From NCBI RefSeq assembly GCF_000022565.1, contig NC_012483.1:2108001-2172000 (forward strand): DNA of 64,000 nt. Reading direction: 5' to 3'. A program made the translations under genes and the position numbers. The stretch is from Acidobacterium capsulatum ATCC 51196. GTDB taxonomy: Bacteria > Acidobacteriota > Terriglobia > Terriglobales > Acidobacteriaceae. Shown here piece after piece: positions 44,485-52,131 of this stretch. The notes beneath the pieces were generated by a model. It did not search any database. It had not been told where the DNA came from and saw nothing but the letters and a program-made list of their open reading frames with translations. How positions within the stretch are numbered: position 1 is the stretch's first letter; each line of letters starts with the position of its first letter.

Positions 44485-46253
44485 GCGACTTCGCCCAGAA
44501 CGTCAAGCAGCAGGCCGATATCGTCCGCATCATCGGCGAGTACGTGCGCCTCAAAAAGGCCGGCGCGCAAAACTTCAGCGGCCTCTGCCCGTTTCATTCC
44601 GAGAAGACGCCGTCCTTCTCTGTGCATGCCGGGCGTCAGTTCTTTCACTGCTTTGGCTGCGGGCAGTCGGGCGACGTCTTCACCTTTGTGCAGAAGATTG
44701 AGAACGTCAGCTTTCCCGAGGCCGTGCGCACGGTCGCGCAAAAGTGCGGCATCGCGCTGCCCAAGCGCGAGTTCCACTCGCCAGAAGAGGCAGCCGAGCA
44801 TCGCCAGCGCGCCAAACTCATTGACCTGCACGAGGCGGCGGCGCAGTGGTTTGAGGAGCAGTTGCGCTCGGGCGAGGGCGCGGCGGCCCGCGCCTACCTG
44901 GCCCAGCGCGGCCTCGATGAAAAGGGCATCGCGCGCTTCCGCATCGGCTACGCGCCCGACTCCTTTCACGCACTGCGCGAGCGGCTGCAGGGCATGGCCG
45001 ACCTCGACACGCTGCGCCAGTCGGGCCTCTTCAGTTGGAAGGAGCAGGAGGATGGCCAGCCCGGGCCCATCTACTCGCGCTTTCGCAAGCGCATCACCTT
45101 TCCCATTGCCAACGAAGGCGGGCGCATCATCGCCTTCACGGCGCGCGCGCTCGAGTCCGGCGAAAAGGCCGGGCCCAAGTACATGAACTCGCCCGAGACG
45201 CCGCTCTACTCCAAGGGCCACGTGCTGTTTAACCTCGACAAGGCGCGGCAGGCGATTCGCGAGGCTGACTTTGCGGTGCTCGTCGAGGGGCAGATGGACT
45301 GCATCTCGGCCTATCTGGCCGGCATCACCAACGTGCTGGCCACCAGCGGCACGGCCTTTACCGAGATGCAGGCGCGGCTGCTCGCGCGCTACAGCAAGCG
45401 CGTCATCGTCAACTTTGACCCCGACACGGCCGGGGCCAATGCCGCGGAGAAATCCATTGGCCTGCTTACCGAAGAGGGCTTTGAGGTCAAGATTGTCACG
45501 CTCGACGGCGGCCTTGATCCTGACCGCTTCATTCGCGAGAACGGCGTGCGCGCCTACATGGACGCGCTACGCACGGCGCGCCGCTACCAGGAATACCTGA
45601 TCGAGCGCGCCCGCGTGCAGTTTCCGCCGCGCTCGCCCGAGGCCAAGGTGAAGGCGCTGAACTTTCTGCTGCCGCACATTCGCCGCGTGCCCAACGCCAT
45701 CGCGCGCAACGAGTTTGCGACTGACGCCGCGCAGTCGCTGGGAATTGACTCCTCGCTGATGCGCGAGGAGCTCAAGCAGGCCGTGGCCAAGCGCCGCGAC
45801 TTTGTGGCCAGCGCGCAGGCCTATCCGCTGACGCGCGCCGAGCAGATTCTGCTCATGGCCTTTGCCGCCGCGCCCGGCAGCGAGGCCCGCCACACCGCCG
45901 AGGCCGCGCTCGCCCGCCACAGCGAAGACTTTGCCCGCATTCGCGAAGACGTGCAGCAGATGGTCCACCTGCTGCGCGCGCGCGAGGCCGGCATCGATCC
46001 TCTGGCCGCCATGCAGGAGCCGCAGCAGAAGCAGATGCTGGCCAGCCTTTTTGTCTCGGTACACGATGCCGAGCCCGCCTCCGCAGAGGTGGAGGCCGCC
46101 ATGCTGACCGTTCGCCGCCTCGCGCTCGAGCAGCAGCAGCGCGAGCTGCGCGGCTCGATCCTCGAAGCCGAGCGCACCGGCCGCATGGAAGACGCCCTGC
46201 AGCTCACCCGCCACGCGCAGGAGATCACCCGCCGCCTTCGCGAGCTGGACTGA
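44481..46253 (+). CDS. dnaG: DNA primase DnaG
   Basis: Replicative primase (590 residues). The N-terminal CHC2 zinc finger has Cys36, His39, Cys57 and Cys60 (CPFH...CFGC). The TOPRIM domain shows LVEGQMDCISAYLAG near 267 and FDPDTAGANAAEKS near 313. The C-terminal helicase-binding part is helical. Translation start is coupled to the antitoxin stop by ATGA; no separate promoter is visible, so the primase may depend on TA transcription. Downstream of it lies a DnaC-like ATPase with the same polarity. Confidence 0.96.
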   Translation: MSDFAQNVKQQADIVRIIGEYVRLKKAGAQNFSGLCPFHSEKTPSFSVHAGRQFFHCFGCGQSGDVFTFVQKIENVSFPEAVRTVAQKCGIALPKREFHSPEEAAEHRQRAKLIDLHEAAAQWFEEQLRSGEGAAARAYLAQRGLDEKGIARFRIGYAPDSFHALRERLQGMADLDTLRQSGLFSWKEQEDGQPGPIYSRFRKRITFPIANEGGRIIAFTARALESGEKAGPKYMNSPETPLYSKGHVLFNLDKARQAIREADFAVLVEGQMDCISAYLAGITNVLATSGTAFTEMQARLLARYSKRVIVNFDPDTAGANAAEKSIGLLTEEGFEVKIVTLDGGLDPDRFIRENGVRAYMDALRTARRYQEYLIERARVQFPPRSPEAKVKALNFLLPHIRRVPNAIARNEFATDAAQSLGIDSSLMREELKQAVAKRRDFVASAQAYPLTRAEQILLMAFAAAPGSEARHTAEAALARHSEDFARIREDVQQMVHLLRAREAGIDPLAAMQEPQQKQMLASLFVSVHDAEPASAEVEAAMLTVRRLALEQQQRELRGSILEAERTGRMEDALQLTRHAQEITRRLRELD

Positions 46254-46342
46254 CGCCGTAGACCCAGGCATGTGCCTCCGCACACAACTGCCCCGCATTT
46301 CCACCATCAACATCGCCCCGCCAAGCTGCGATACTAGAAGCG

Positions 46343-47101
46343 ATGGCTGCCGCAACCACTCCGGTCTGTCCGCTCTGCGATGGCATGGGCATGCGCGTCA
46401 TTGCGCAGCCCGATGGCCGCACCGCCGCCGAGCCCTGTGAGTGCCGGCAGACGCTGCGCCTCGCGCGGCTTTTTGAACGCGCGCGCATTCCGCGCCGCTA
46501 TGAGCACTGCAACCTTGAGAGCTACGCCGTCACCCCCAGCATGGACCCCACCTTGCGCCAGGCGCACCTGATGGCCCAGCGCTTTGTAGACGGCTACCCG
46601 GTCACCACCGAGGGCCGCGGCCTGCTGCTGACCGGCCACATCGGCGTGGGCAAAACGCATCTGGCCGTGGGCATGCTGATGGCGCTCATTCGCGAAAAAA
46701 GCGTGCAGGGGCTCTTCTGCGATTACCGCGAGCTGCTCAAGGAGATTCAGCACTCCTACAACGCGCAGTCGAACACCACGGAGCTGCAGATTCTGCGCCC
46801 GGTCTTTGAGGCCGAGGTGCTGGTGCTCGACGAGCTGGGCGCGGCCAAGCCCACCGAATGGGCCTGGGATACGGTGGCGCTGATTCTCAACACGCGTTAC
46901 AACGACAAACGCACCACCATCATCACCACCAACTATGCCGATCTGCCGCCCGGCGGCACGGCCAGCCGAGGCGCGCGCGAAGAGACGCTGGGCGACCGCA
47001 TCGGCGAGCGCATGCGCTCACGGCTCTCAGAGATGTGCGTGGCCATCGAGATGCGCGGCAGCGACTTCCGCCAGGGCGTCGGCCGCGCACGCTTCAGCTA
47101 A
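46343..47101 (+). CDS. DnaC/IstB-like helicase loader ATPase
   Basis: AAA+ ATPase of 252 residues. An N-terminal zinc-ribbon (Cys9/Cys12 CPLC, Cys32/Cys34 CEC) precedes Walker A GHIGVGKT (98-105), Walker B VLVLDEL (about 160) and sensor 1 TIITTNY. The DnaC/IstB architecture with an N-terminal zinc motif and the position right after dnaG argue for a replication helicase loader rather than the IS21 protein; no IstA or inverted repeats are nearby. It lies about 90 bp after dnaG. Confidence 0.8.
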   Translation: MAAATTPVCPLCDGMGMRVIAQPDGRTAAEPCECRQTLRLARLFERARIPRRYEHCNLESYAVTPSMDPTLRQAHLMAQRFVDGYPVTTEGRGLLLTGHIGVGKTHLAVGMLMALIREKSVQGLFCDYRELLKEIQHSYNAQSNTTELQILRPVFEAEVLVLDELGAAKPTEWAWDTVALILNTRYNDKRTTIITTNYADLPPGGTASRGAREETLGDRIGERMRSRLSEMCVAIEMRGSDFRQGVGRARFS

Positions 47102-47490
47102 CTCCAGAGAGCTACTCATAGCAGCTCTTGTCATTATCTGAAAAGATACCTTCAGACACACTGAAAAGCATCTCTTTACGCTTAGAAGAGATACATTTGC
47201 GCCGTTTCCTCGCAAAATTCCGAATGATTCTATGATTTTGACGAAAGTTCAAAACAGCCCTCTCGTAACCGAGTGGTACACGACCGCAGCGGGACTCGTG
47301 AATCCTCCTAAATAAAAATAAATAAAGGGTATTGCGCGATTTCGGGGCCGGGCTGCCAGAGATGAACGGGAGGTCATCTCTGCGTCTTTTTTCCACAAAA
47401 TAAATATCCTGCGTCACAGAAGACTTACATATCGCAGGGATACACTCACACAGCAGTTATCCTCTTGCCCCCGCGAGGAGTTCCTCCACC
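47102..47490. other. AT-rich gap upstream of asnB with a terminator
   Basis: About 390 bases, clearly less GC-rich than the flanks. It contains AAATAAAAATAAATAAAG near 47312 and a strong terminator at 47357-47392. No coding potential is convincing. It may encode a small RNA ending at that terminator or be the 3' UTR of the loader gene. Confidence 0.55.
47357..47392 (+). terminator. Intrinsic terminator at 47.4 kb
   Basis: CAGAGATGA (47357-47365) pairs with TCATCTCTG (47374-47382), followed by CGTCTTTTTTCC. It sits 250 bp after the loader gene and 100 bp before asnB. Confidence 0.8.
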
Positions 47491-49317
47491 ATGTGTGGGA
47501 TTGCCGGACTTATTTCCTTTTCTACTGCCGAAGATGTTGTCGGCCTGTCGTCACGACCCGACACGCTTTCACAAGCATTGGCCTCTCGAGGCCCGGATGC
47601 TCACAACCGTTGGATTTCTCCCGGACGGCATGCCGCACTCGATCACCGGCGGCTCTCGATCATTGATCTTCACTCCCGCGCAGATCAGCCAATGATTTCA
47701 GACGATGGCCGCTACGCCATCGTTTTTAACGGAGAGATTTATAACTACGCAGAATTGCGCAGCGAGTTGACAGGCCGTGGCGTGCGCTTTCACACCACAG
47801 GCGACACCGAAGTGCTGTTGCAGATGTTTGCCCAGTATGGTCCGGCCATGTTGCCGAGGCTGCGCGGCATGTACGCGTTCGCCATCTGGGACGAGCCGGA
47901 GCAACGGGCGTTTCTTGCGCGCGACCCTCTCGGCATCAAGCCTCTTTACTATGCGAGGAGCCGCGAGCGGCTGTACTTTGCATCGCAGGTGAGGGCCCTG
48001 CTCACAGTGCCGGGCCTTGACCTCAGCGAACAACCTGCCGGGCATGTCGGCTTCTTTCTATGGGGATCGGTGCCGGAACCTTACACGCTCTATCGCGGCA
48101 TTCATTGCCTGCCGGCCGGCCACTGGATGACCGTAGACAGAAGCGGTGAAACGACCGTAAGAAAGTTTGCCTCTCCCGTGGAGGAGTTTGGCCAATATCG
48201 ACTGGAAGAAATGCCCGGTAGCGATGCGGAATGTAAATCGCGCCTGCACGCGGCATTGGCCGGGAGTGTGCGCGCGCATCAAACGGCCGATGTTCCGTGC
48301 GCTATCTTTCTCTCCGCGGGAATTGATTCCTCGGTCATAACGGCTTTGAGCGCGGAGCAGGGTCTGCCGGCCACCACGCTGACTCTGGGTTTTGACATGC
48401 TTCGTGGCTCTGAGAACGATGAGGTTCCACTCGCCCAGATCATCGCAAGGCATTACGACACGCCCAACCACCCGCAATACATCGGGCAGCCATTTTTTCT
48501 GGAGCATCGCGACCGCATCCTTGAGCAGATGGATCAGCCGACCATCGATGGAGTCAACACCTACCTGGTGAGTTGGCTGGCTCGGCAATTCGGGTTTAAG
48601 GTCGCGCTCAGCGGAATTGGCGGCGATGAGGTCTTTGGCGGCTATCCCAGTTTTCAGCAGATTCCTCAAACCGTGCATGCCCTGGCGCCTCTGGCCCATG
48701 CTCCGTTTCTAGGGCGCGGCTGGCGCATCCTCACGGCTGGCGTCATGCGCCGCTTTACCTCTGCAAAATACGCAGGCTTGTTTGAATATGGCGGCACATG
48801 GGGAGGAGCCTATCTGCTGCGCCGCGGCCTTTACATGCCCTGGGAGCTGCCCGCGTTTCTTGATGCGGATCTGGTGCGCGCCGGGTGGGAGCAGTTGCAC
48901 TCCATTCCCGCCATGAATGCGCTCGTTCATCTCGTGGACAGACTGCCCTTCGCCGAAAGCGGCCAAGCTGACTTTCTGCGCATCTCCGCGCTGGAGATGA
49001 CCTATTACATGCGCAGCCAACTACTGCGGGATGCCGACTGGGCTGGAATGGCGCATTCCGTGGAGATACGCGTGCCCTTTGTGGATATGTTTCTGCTTCG
49101 CCAACTGGCGCCGCTGCGCGCGAGCCGATTTTTTCCGCGCAAGCCCGCCTATGCCGAATGCCTCAGCAGGCCGCTGCCCGCCAGCATTCTCCATCGGCCG
49201 AAGACGGGCTTCCATGTGCCGGTGCGCGAGTGGATGCAACAGGAGACCGAACGCGGATTGAGGCCATGGTCCCGCTTTGTGTATCGCGCCAAATTTGCTT
49301 CGGCCGGCAGTGACTAA
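47491..49317 (+). CDS. asnB: Glutamine-hydrolysing asparagine synthase
   Basis: AsnB/AstB-type protein (608 residues). The N-terminal glutaminase domain has Cys2 as nucleophile (MCGIAGL) and VFNGEIYNYAELR. The C-terminal PP-loop is SAGIDSSV (about 274-281), a variant of SGGxDS, with FSLSGIGGDEVFGGY-type follow-up (ALSGIGGDEVFGG). CGAGGAGTTCCTCCACC precedes the ATG. The gene is visibly less GC-rich than neighbours and follows an AT-rich gap, suggesting horizontal origin; relatives often modify exopolysaccharide or peptide precursors rather than free asparagine. Confidence 0.88.
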   Translation: MCGIAGLISFSTAEDVVGLSSRPDTLSQALASRGPDAHNRWISPGRHAALDHRRLSIIDLHSRADQPMISDDGRYAIVFNGEIYNYAELRSELTGRGVRFHTTGDTEVLLQMFAQYGPAMLPRLRGMYAFAIWDEPEQRAFLARDPLGIKPLYYARSRERLYFASQVRALLTVPGLDLSEQPAGHVGFFLWGSVPEPYTLYRGIHCLPAGHWMTVDRSGETTVRKFASPVEEFGQYRLEEMPGSDAECKSRLHAALAGSVRAHQTADVPCAIFLSAGIDSSVITALSAEQGLPATTLTLGFDMLRGSENDEVPLAQIIARHYDTPNHPQYIGQPFFLEHRDRILEQMDQPTIDGVNTYLVSWLARQFGFKVALSGIGGDEVFGGYPSFQQIPQTVHALAPLAHAPFLGRGWRILTAGVMRRFTSAKYAGLFEYGGTWGGAYLLRRGLYMPWELPAFLDADLVRAGWEQLHSIPAMNALVHLVDRLPFAESGQADFLRISALEMTYYMRSQLLRDADWAGMAHSVEIRVPFVDMFLLRQLAPLRASRFFPRKPAYAECLSRPLPASILHRPKTGFHVPVREWMQQETERGLRPWSRFVYRAKFASAGSD

Positions 49318-49400
49318 AGGACGCGAAGCGTGCTCAACACCAGCAGCAGGACGGCAATTGCCGTTCCCACCTGATAGGCATAATCCGCAGAAGTCCGCAT
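49314..49400 (-). CDS. Possible 28-residue hydrophobic peptide
   Basis: ATG at 49400, stop overlapping the asnB stop on the other strand. RTSADYAYQVG then AIAVLLLVLSTL, one possible membrane helix. AAGGA lies 10 bases upstream. Convergent with asnB; short enough to be chance. Confidence 0.25.
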   Translation of the reverse strand: MRTSADYAYQVGTAIAVLLLVLSTLRVL

Positions 49401-49608
49401 AAGGACGCTTCCTTTTTCTGGCTTGCTGTGGAGGATCGTTGGCATTTTTGTTTTTGCCCTTCCCTGTTTCCTGTTCTGCCCTTGTTGACACCTAGGATGC
49501 GCGCAAGATGCGCGGTTGGCACAAAATTCATCGGCAAATCATACGCCGCCATCACCACAGTCGTTACCCCGGCGCGGGCGGCTCTCATGCAGATGTAAAA
49601 TCGTTTCG

Positions 49609-50145
49609 ATGCCCGACCCTACACCATCCCCGCAGTCCGCGTCCTCGATGTTCACGCCGCCGCCCCGGGAGAAGCCCTCGCGGCTGCCCTGGCTCATCGC
49701 CGCCGGAGCGGTGCTGGTGATTGTGGGTCTGATCGGGTTCTACAACTTCTCCCAAAAGGCGAAGATATTGCCCAACGGCGAGGCCGCGCTGGCCCCATAT
49801 GCCTCGCACCTGACCATCTCCAATGTGCAGTTGAGCCAGGCCGGCAGCATGGTCGGCACGGCCACCTACATTGACGGCACCATCACCAACACCGGCCGCA
49901 AGACCGTCACCGGCGTGACCGTGCAGGCCGTCTTTCATGACTTTGACCACAAGACCACACAGGTCAGCAATCTCTCGCTCAATCTCATTCGCACGCGGGT
50001 GCCCTATGTGGATACCGAGCCGGTCAGCTCTGCGCCTATCCAGCCGGGCAAGAGCGCTGAGTTTCGTCTGATCGCGGATCAAATGAGCGATAGCTGGGAT
50101 CAGAGTCCGCCCGAGCTGCGCATCGTGCAGGTCGATACGCAATAA
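49609..50145 (+). CDS. Membrane-anchored extracytoplasmic protein, FxLYD/DUF2393-like
   Basis: A 178-residue protein. A Pro/Ser-rich N-terminus and one membrane helix (about 28-48, LPWLIAAGAVLVIVGLIGFYNF) precede a beta-sandwich-like domain: LTISNVQLSQAGSMVGTATYIDGTITNTGRKTVTGVTVQAVFHDFDHK and LIRTRVPYVDTEPVSSAPIQPGKSAEFRLI. This pattern resembles FxLYD/DUF2393 proteins, which have no assigned role. ATG at 49609 chosen because the longer frame upstream is not conserved-looking. Stand-alone gene. Confidence 0.65.
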   Translation: MPDPTPSPQSASSMFTPPPREKPSRLPWLIAAGAVLVIVGLIGFYNFSQKAKILPNGEAALAPYASHLTISNVQLSQAGSMVGTATYIDGTITNTGRKTVTGVTVQAVFHDFDHKTTQVSNLSLNLIRTRVPYVDTEPVSSAPIQPGKSAEFRLIADQMSDSWDQSPPELRIVQVDTQ

Positions 50146-50296
50146 GAATCTGCGCATCTCCGTCCCACACTTCCGCACGGTGCGCCGCGCGGAAATTTCT
50201 GCCCGCCCTCTCGCACGCCTGCGCAGAATTACACGCCGGCCTCGGCTGACTGTGTAATTTTTGCACGCTCGGCGGCGCTCTCAAGCCTATACTCCA

Positions 50297-50690
50297 GCCA
50301 CGTCTCAGGCGCTTTGGCAACCTCCCCACGCAGGGAACGCCTGTAAGCGCCCCGTAAGTACTTGATGAGATGGAATAGCCACCTTTTTCCTCAGGATGCC
50401 TGTGAGTTTGGCACGACGAGTGCTTTCTATTGGTCGTCAGGGACGAACCAAACAGTGAAGAGATCTTTTCTTCTCAAAAGTTCGGGCCCTCTCACCTCAA
50501 GCGGTAAGAACCACGCATCCCACAGGGGAGCCGCGAGAGGCAGACAAAAGATTCGCGGGCAAGGAACACGCCGTCAGAAGAACGCGGTTCCCCACCGTCC
50601 GGGCCAGTGCCCGGCCACCGCAAACCAGCTCTCACACAACGAGAGAACCAAGGCAGATTGGCCCCTCACCCGAGGGGCCCTTTTTTTGTT
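50297..50690 (+). ncRNA. Candidate structured ncRNA or leader RNA
   Basis: Approximate bounds from the -10-like TATACT to the terminator. Stems noted: CAGGCG/CGCCTG with an inner TCCC-CACGCA-GGGA, GGTCGTC/GACGAACC near 50434, and the terminator. The terminator lies before the DinB-like gene, so this could be a trans-acting RNA or an attenuated leader for that gene. Identity unknown. Confidence 0.35.
50660..50690 (+). terminator. Strong intrinsic terminator
   Basis: GGCCCCTC ACCC GAGGGGCC followed by CTTTTTTTG. It ends 15 bp before the DinB-like ATG. Confidence 0.9.
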
Positions 50691-50704
50691 TTATAAACAA
50701 CTTC

Positions 50705-51199
50705 ATGAACTCTTCGATGACCGCAGCCGAACTGATCGCCTGGAACGACGCTACCGCCCGGCAATGGCGAGATCTGTGCCTTGCCACTCCCGCCATCCTG
50801 GATGCTCCATGCGATGTAGCCGGGACCGGGACCTGCAGCGGCCTGCTGCGCCATCTGTCGATTACGGAACTGCGCTATGCGGAATTGCTGGCCGGGCTTC
50901 CTGCCGGCGATTACAACCAGGTACCGGCCAACACGAGCGAGCAGATCTTTGCCATCCATGACCACGCCGTTGCCGTGTTGCGCACTCTGGTAGAAGACCC
51001 CACCATCGACTGGGCGCAGAAGATCGAGTTCCCTACGATCACAGCCGGCCGGCGCCTTGCTTCGCGGCGGGCCATTCTTTTTCACGCCATGCTGCACAGC
51101 ATTCGCCATTATGCGCAGCTCGGTACGGCCGTGCGCCGGGCAGGCTTTGAACATTCACTGAAAATGGATTATCTGCTGATGGATTCAGAGCCGGCCTGA
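50705..51199 (+). CDS. DinB-like four-helix metal-binding protein
   Basis: A 164-residue member of the DinB/YfiT-like superfamily (not the polymerase DinB), a four-helix bundle that binds a divalent metal through three His and often acts as a thiol-dependent S-transferase. Candidate ligands: His50 (LLRHLSITELRYAELLAG), and the pair in HAMLHSIRHYAQLG. The ATG at 50705 and an internal ATG four codons on (50717) are both possible; neither has a strong ribosome site. It directly follows the 50.69 kb terminator. Confidence 0.75.
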   Translation: MNSSMTAAELIAWNDATARQWRDLCLATPAILDAPCDVAGTGTCSGLLRHLSITELRYAELLAGLPAGDYNQVPANTSEQIFAIHDHAVAVLRTLVEDPTIDWAQKIEFPTITAGRRLASRRAILFHAMLHSIRHYAQLGTAVRRAGFEHSLKMDYLLMDSEPA

Positions 51200-51210
51200 C
51201 CGCTTAGGGC

Positions 51211-52026
51211 TTAATTCCAGCGGCTGCGGTCGTTCGGGTCTTTATCCGGGTCCACGTAGCGGCCTTCGGAGTCGAAGTTCACGTCGCGGTTCTGCTTCTT
51301 CATGTAGACCTGAAACTTCTTCGCGGCCTGCTTGCGCTTCCAGCGATAGTAGCGGTTGCGCCAGTCAAAGTACTGCTTGCTGCCCGCGGTGGTGATGCCG
51401 CGCCGTGGCGCAAAGCGAATGTAGAAGTAGCCGAAGAGCGCGCCGCCGAGTTGCGAGAAGGCGAACACCTTGTCGGTAGAGAACAGCATCGCGAGCGCGA
51501 TCAGCATGTACACCGCGACCAGATACTTCGCCTTGATGAGCATCGGCAGCGGAAACATCATGAACTCGGTGTCGGCATAGAGCACGCCAAAGGCAATCAG
51601 CAGCCCAAAGATCGCGCCCCAGCAGCCAATCACCGTCACCGGCGCGTGCAGGGCCAGCGCCATCAGAATGGCCGCGATGCCCGCACCCAGCGCGGAGACC
51701 GCGAAGATCTCCATGAGCCAGCGCGCGCCGTGGTTCGACTCAAGAAAGCTGCCCAGAAACCACAGCGACAGCAGCTCAAAGGCCGTGTTCAGAATGCCCG
51801 CGTGCAGAAACGGGTAGGTGGCAATCTGCCAGATCCAGCCATGCAGAAAGAGCCCCGGCGTGAGCGCCAGCGCGTCAAACACCACCGCATAGCCATGCGG
51901 CGAAGCCAGCCCCAGCAAGGCCAGCAGAAAATACGCGCCCAGATTCCAGAGCACCAGATCGCGAGTGAATCCGCGAAAGTCGCCAAAGTTCAAAATGCCG
52001 CCGGAGCGCGACCCAAAGCGTGCCAT
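51211..52026 (-). CDS. Rhomboid-like membrane protein without catalytic residues
   Basis: Rhomboid-fold protein of 271 residues. TM segments and the conserved YPFLHAGILNTAFELLSLWFLGSFLE block match the family. But the Ser motif (GxSG) reads GCWG at 134-137, so Trp136 replaces the serine, and the His of the last TM (normally HxxG) is Gln192 in AFSQLGGALFGYFY. Without Ser-His it cannot cleave, so it is probably a pseudoprotease. A basic cytoplasmic tail (RNRYYRWKRKQAAKKFQVYMKKQ) follows. Near the octamer array at 52043-52131, upstream of its start. Confidence 0.82.
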   Translation of the reverse strand: MARFGSRSGGILNFGDFRGFTRDLVLWNLGAYFLLALLGLASPHGYAVVFDALALTPGLFLHGWIWQIATYPFLHAGILNTAFELLSLWFLGSFLESNHGARWLMEIFAVSALGAGIAAILMALALHAPVTVIGCWGAIFGLLIAFGVLYADTEFMMFPLPMLIKAKYLVAVYMLIALAMLFSTDKVFAFSQLGGALFGYFYIRFAPRRGITTAGSKQYFDWRNRYYRWKRKQAAKKFQVYMKKQNRDVNFDSEGRYVDPDKDPNDRSRWN

Positions 52027-52042
52027 GCAGAGATTGTCTCAC

Positions 52043-52131
52043 CAAGCGAGTTAGCAGGTCAGCGGGTCAGCGGGTCAGCAAATTAGCCGTGAATTTCGCA
52101 ACCACTGAGGGCTGACTCGCTGACTCGCTCT
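52043..52131. repeat. Octamer array in both orientations
   Basis: 52043-52088 holds units in the reverse orientation (AAGCGAG, TTAGCAGG, TCAGCGGG twice, TCAGCAAA) and 52110-52131 the forward ones (CTGACTCG twice). Together they can fold on themselves. The array lies between the pseudo-rhomboid start and the M28 stop, so a shared element terminates or insulates the two minus-strand genes. Confidence 0.8.

Larger units (their letters stand above)
50146..50704. other. 559-bp gap, probable structured transcript
   Basis: A -10-like TATACT (50288-50293) precedes a nested stem (CAGGCG 50306-50311 with CGCCTG 50338-50343, inner TCCC/GGGA), and a strong terminator ends at 50687. No long ORF fits. RNase P, tmRNA and common riboswitch motifs were not found. 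Confidence 0.5.

Noticed and set aside
46343-47101. IS21 IstB transposition helper
   Set aside because: No istA, no terminal inverted repeats, an N-terminal zinc motif and a dnaG neighbour favour a replication loader.
50280-50690. RNase P RNA, tmRNA or hammerhead ribozyme
   Set aside because: Conserved GAGGAAAGTCC, TTCGATTC and CUGAUGA-type motifs are absent or broken.
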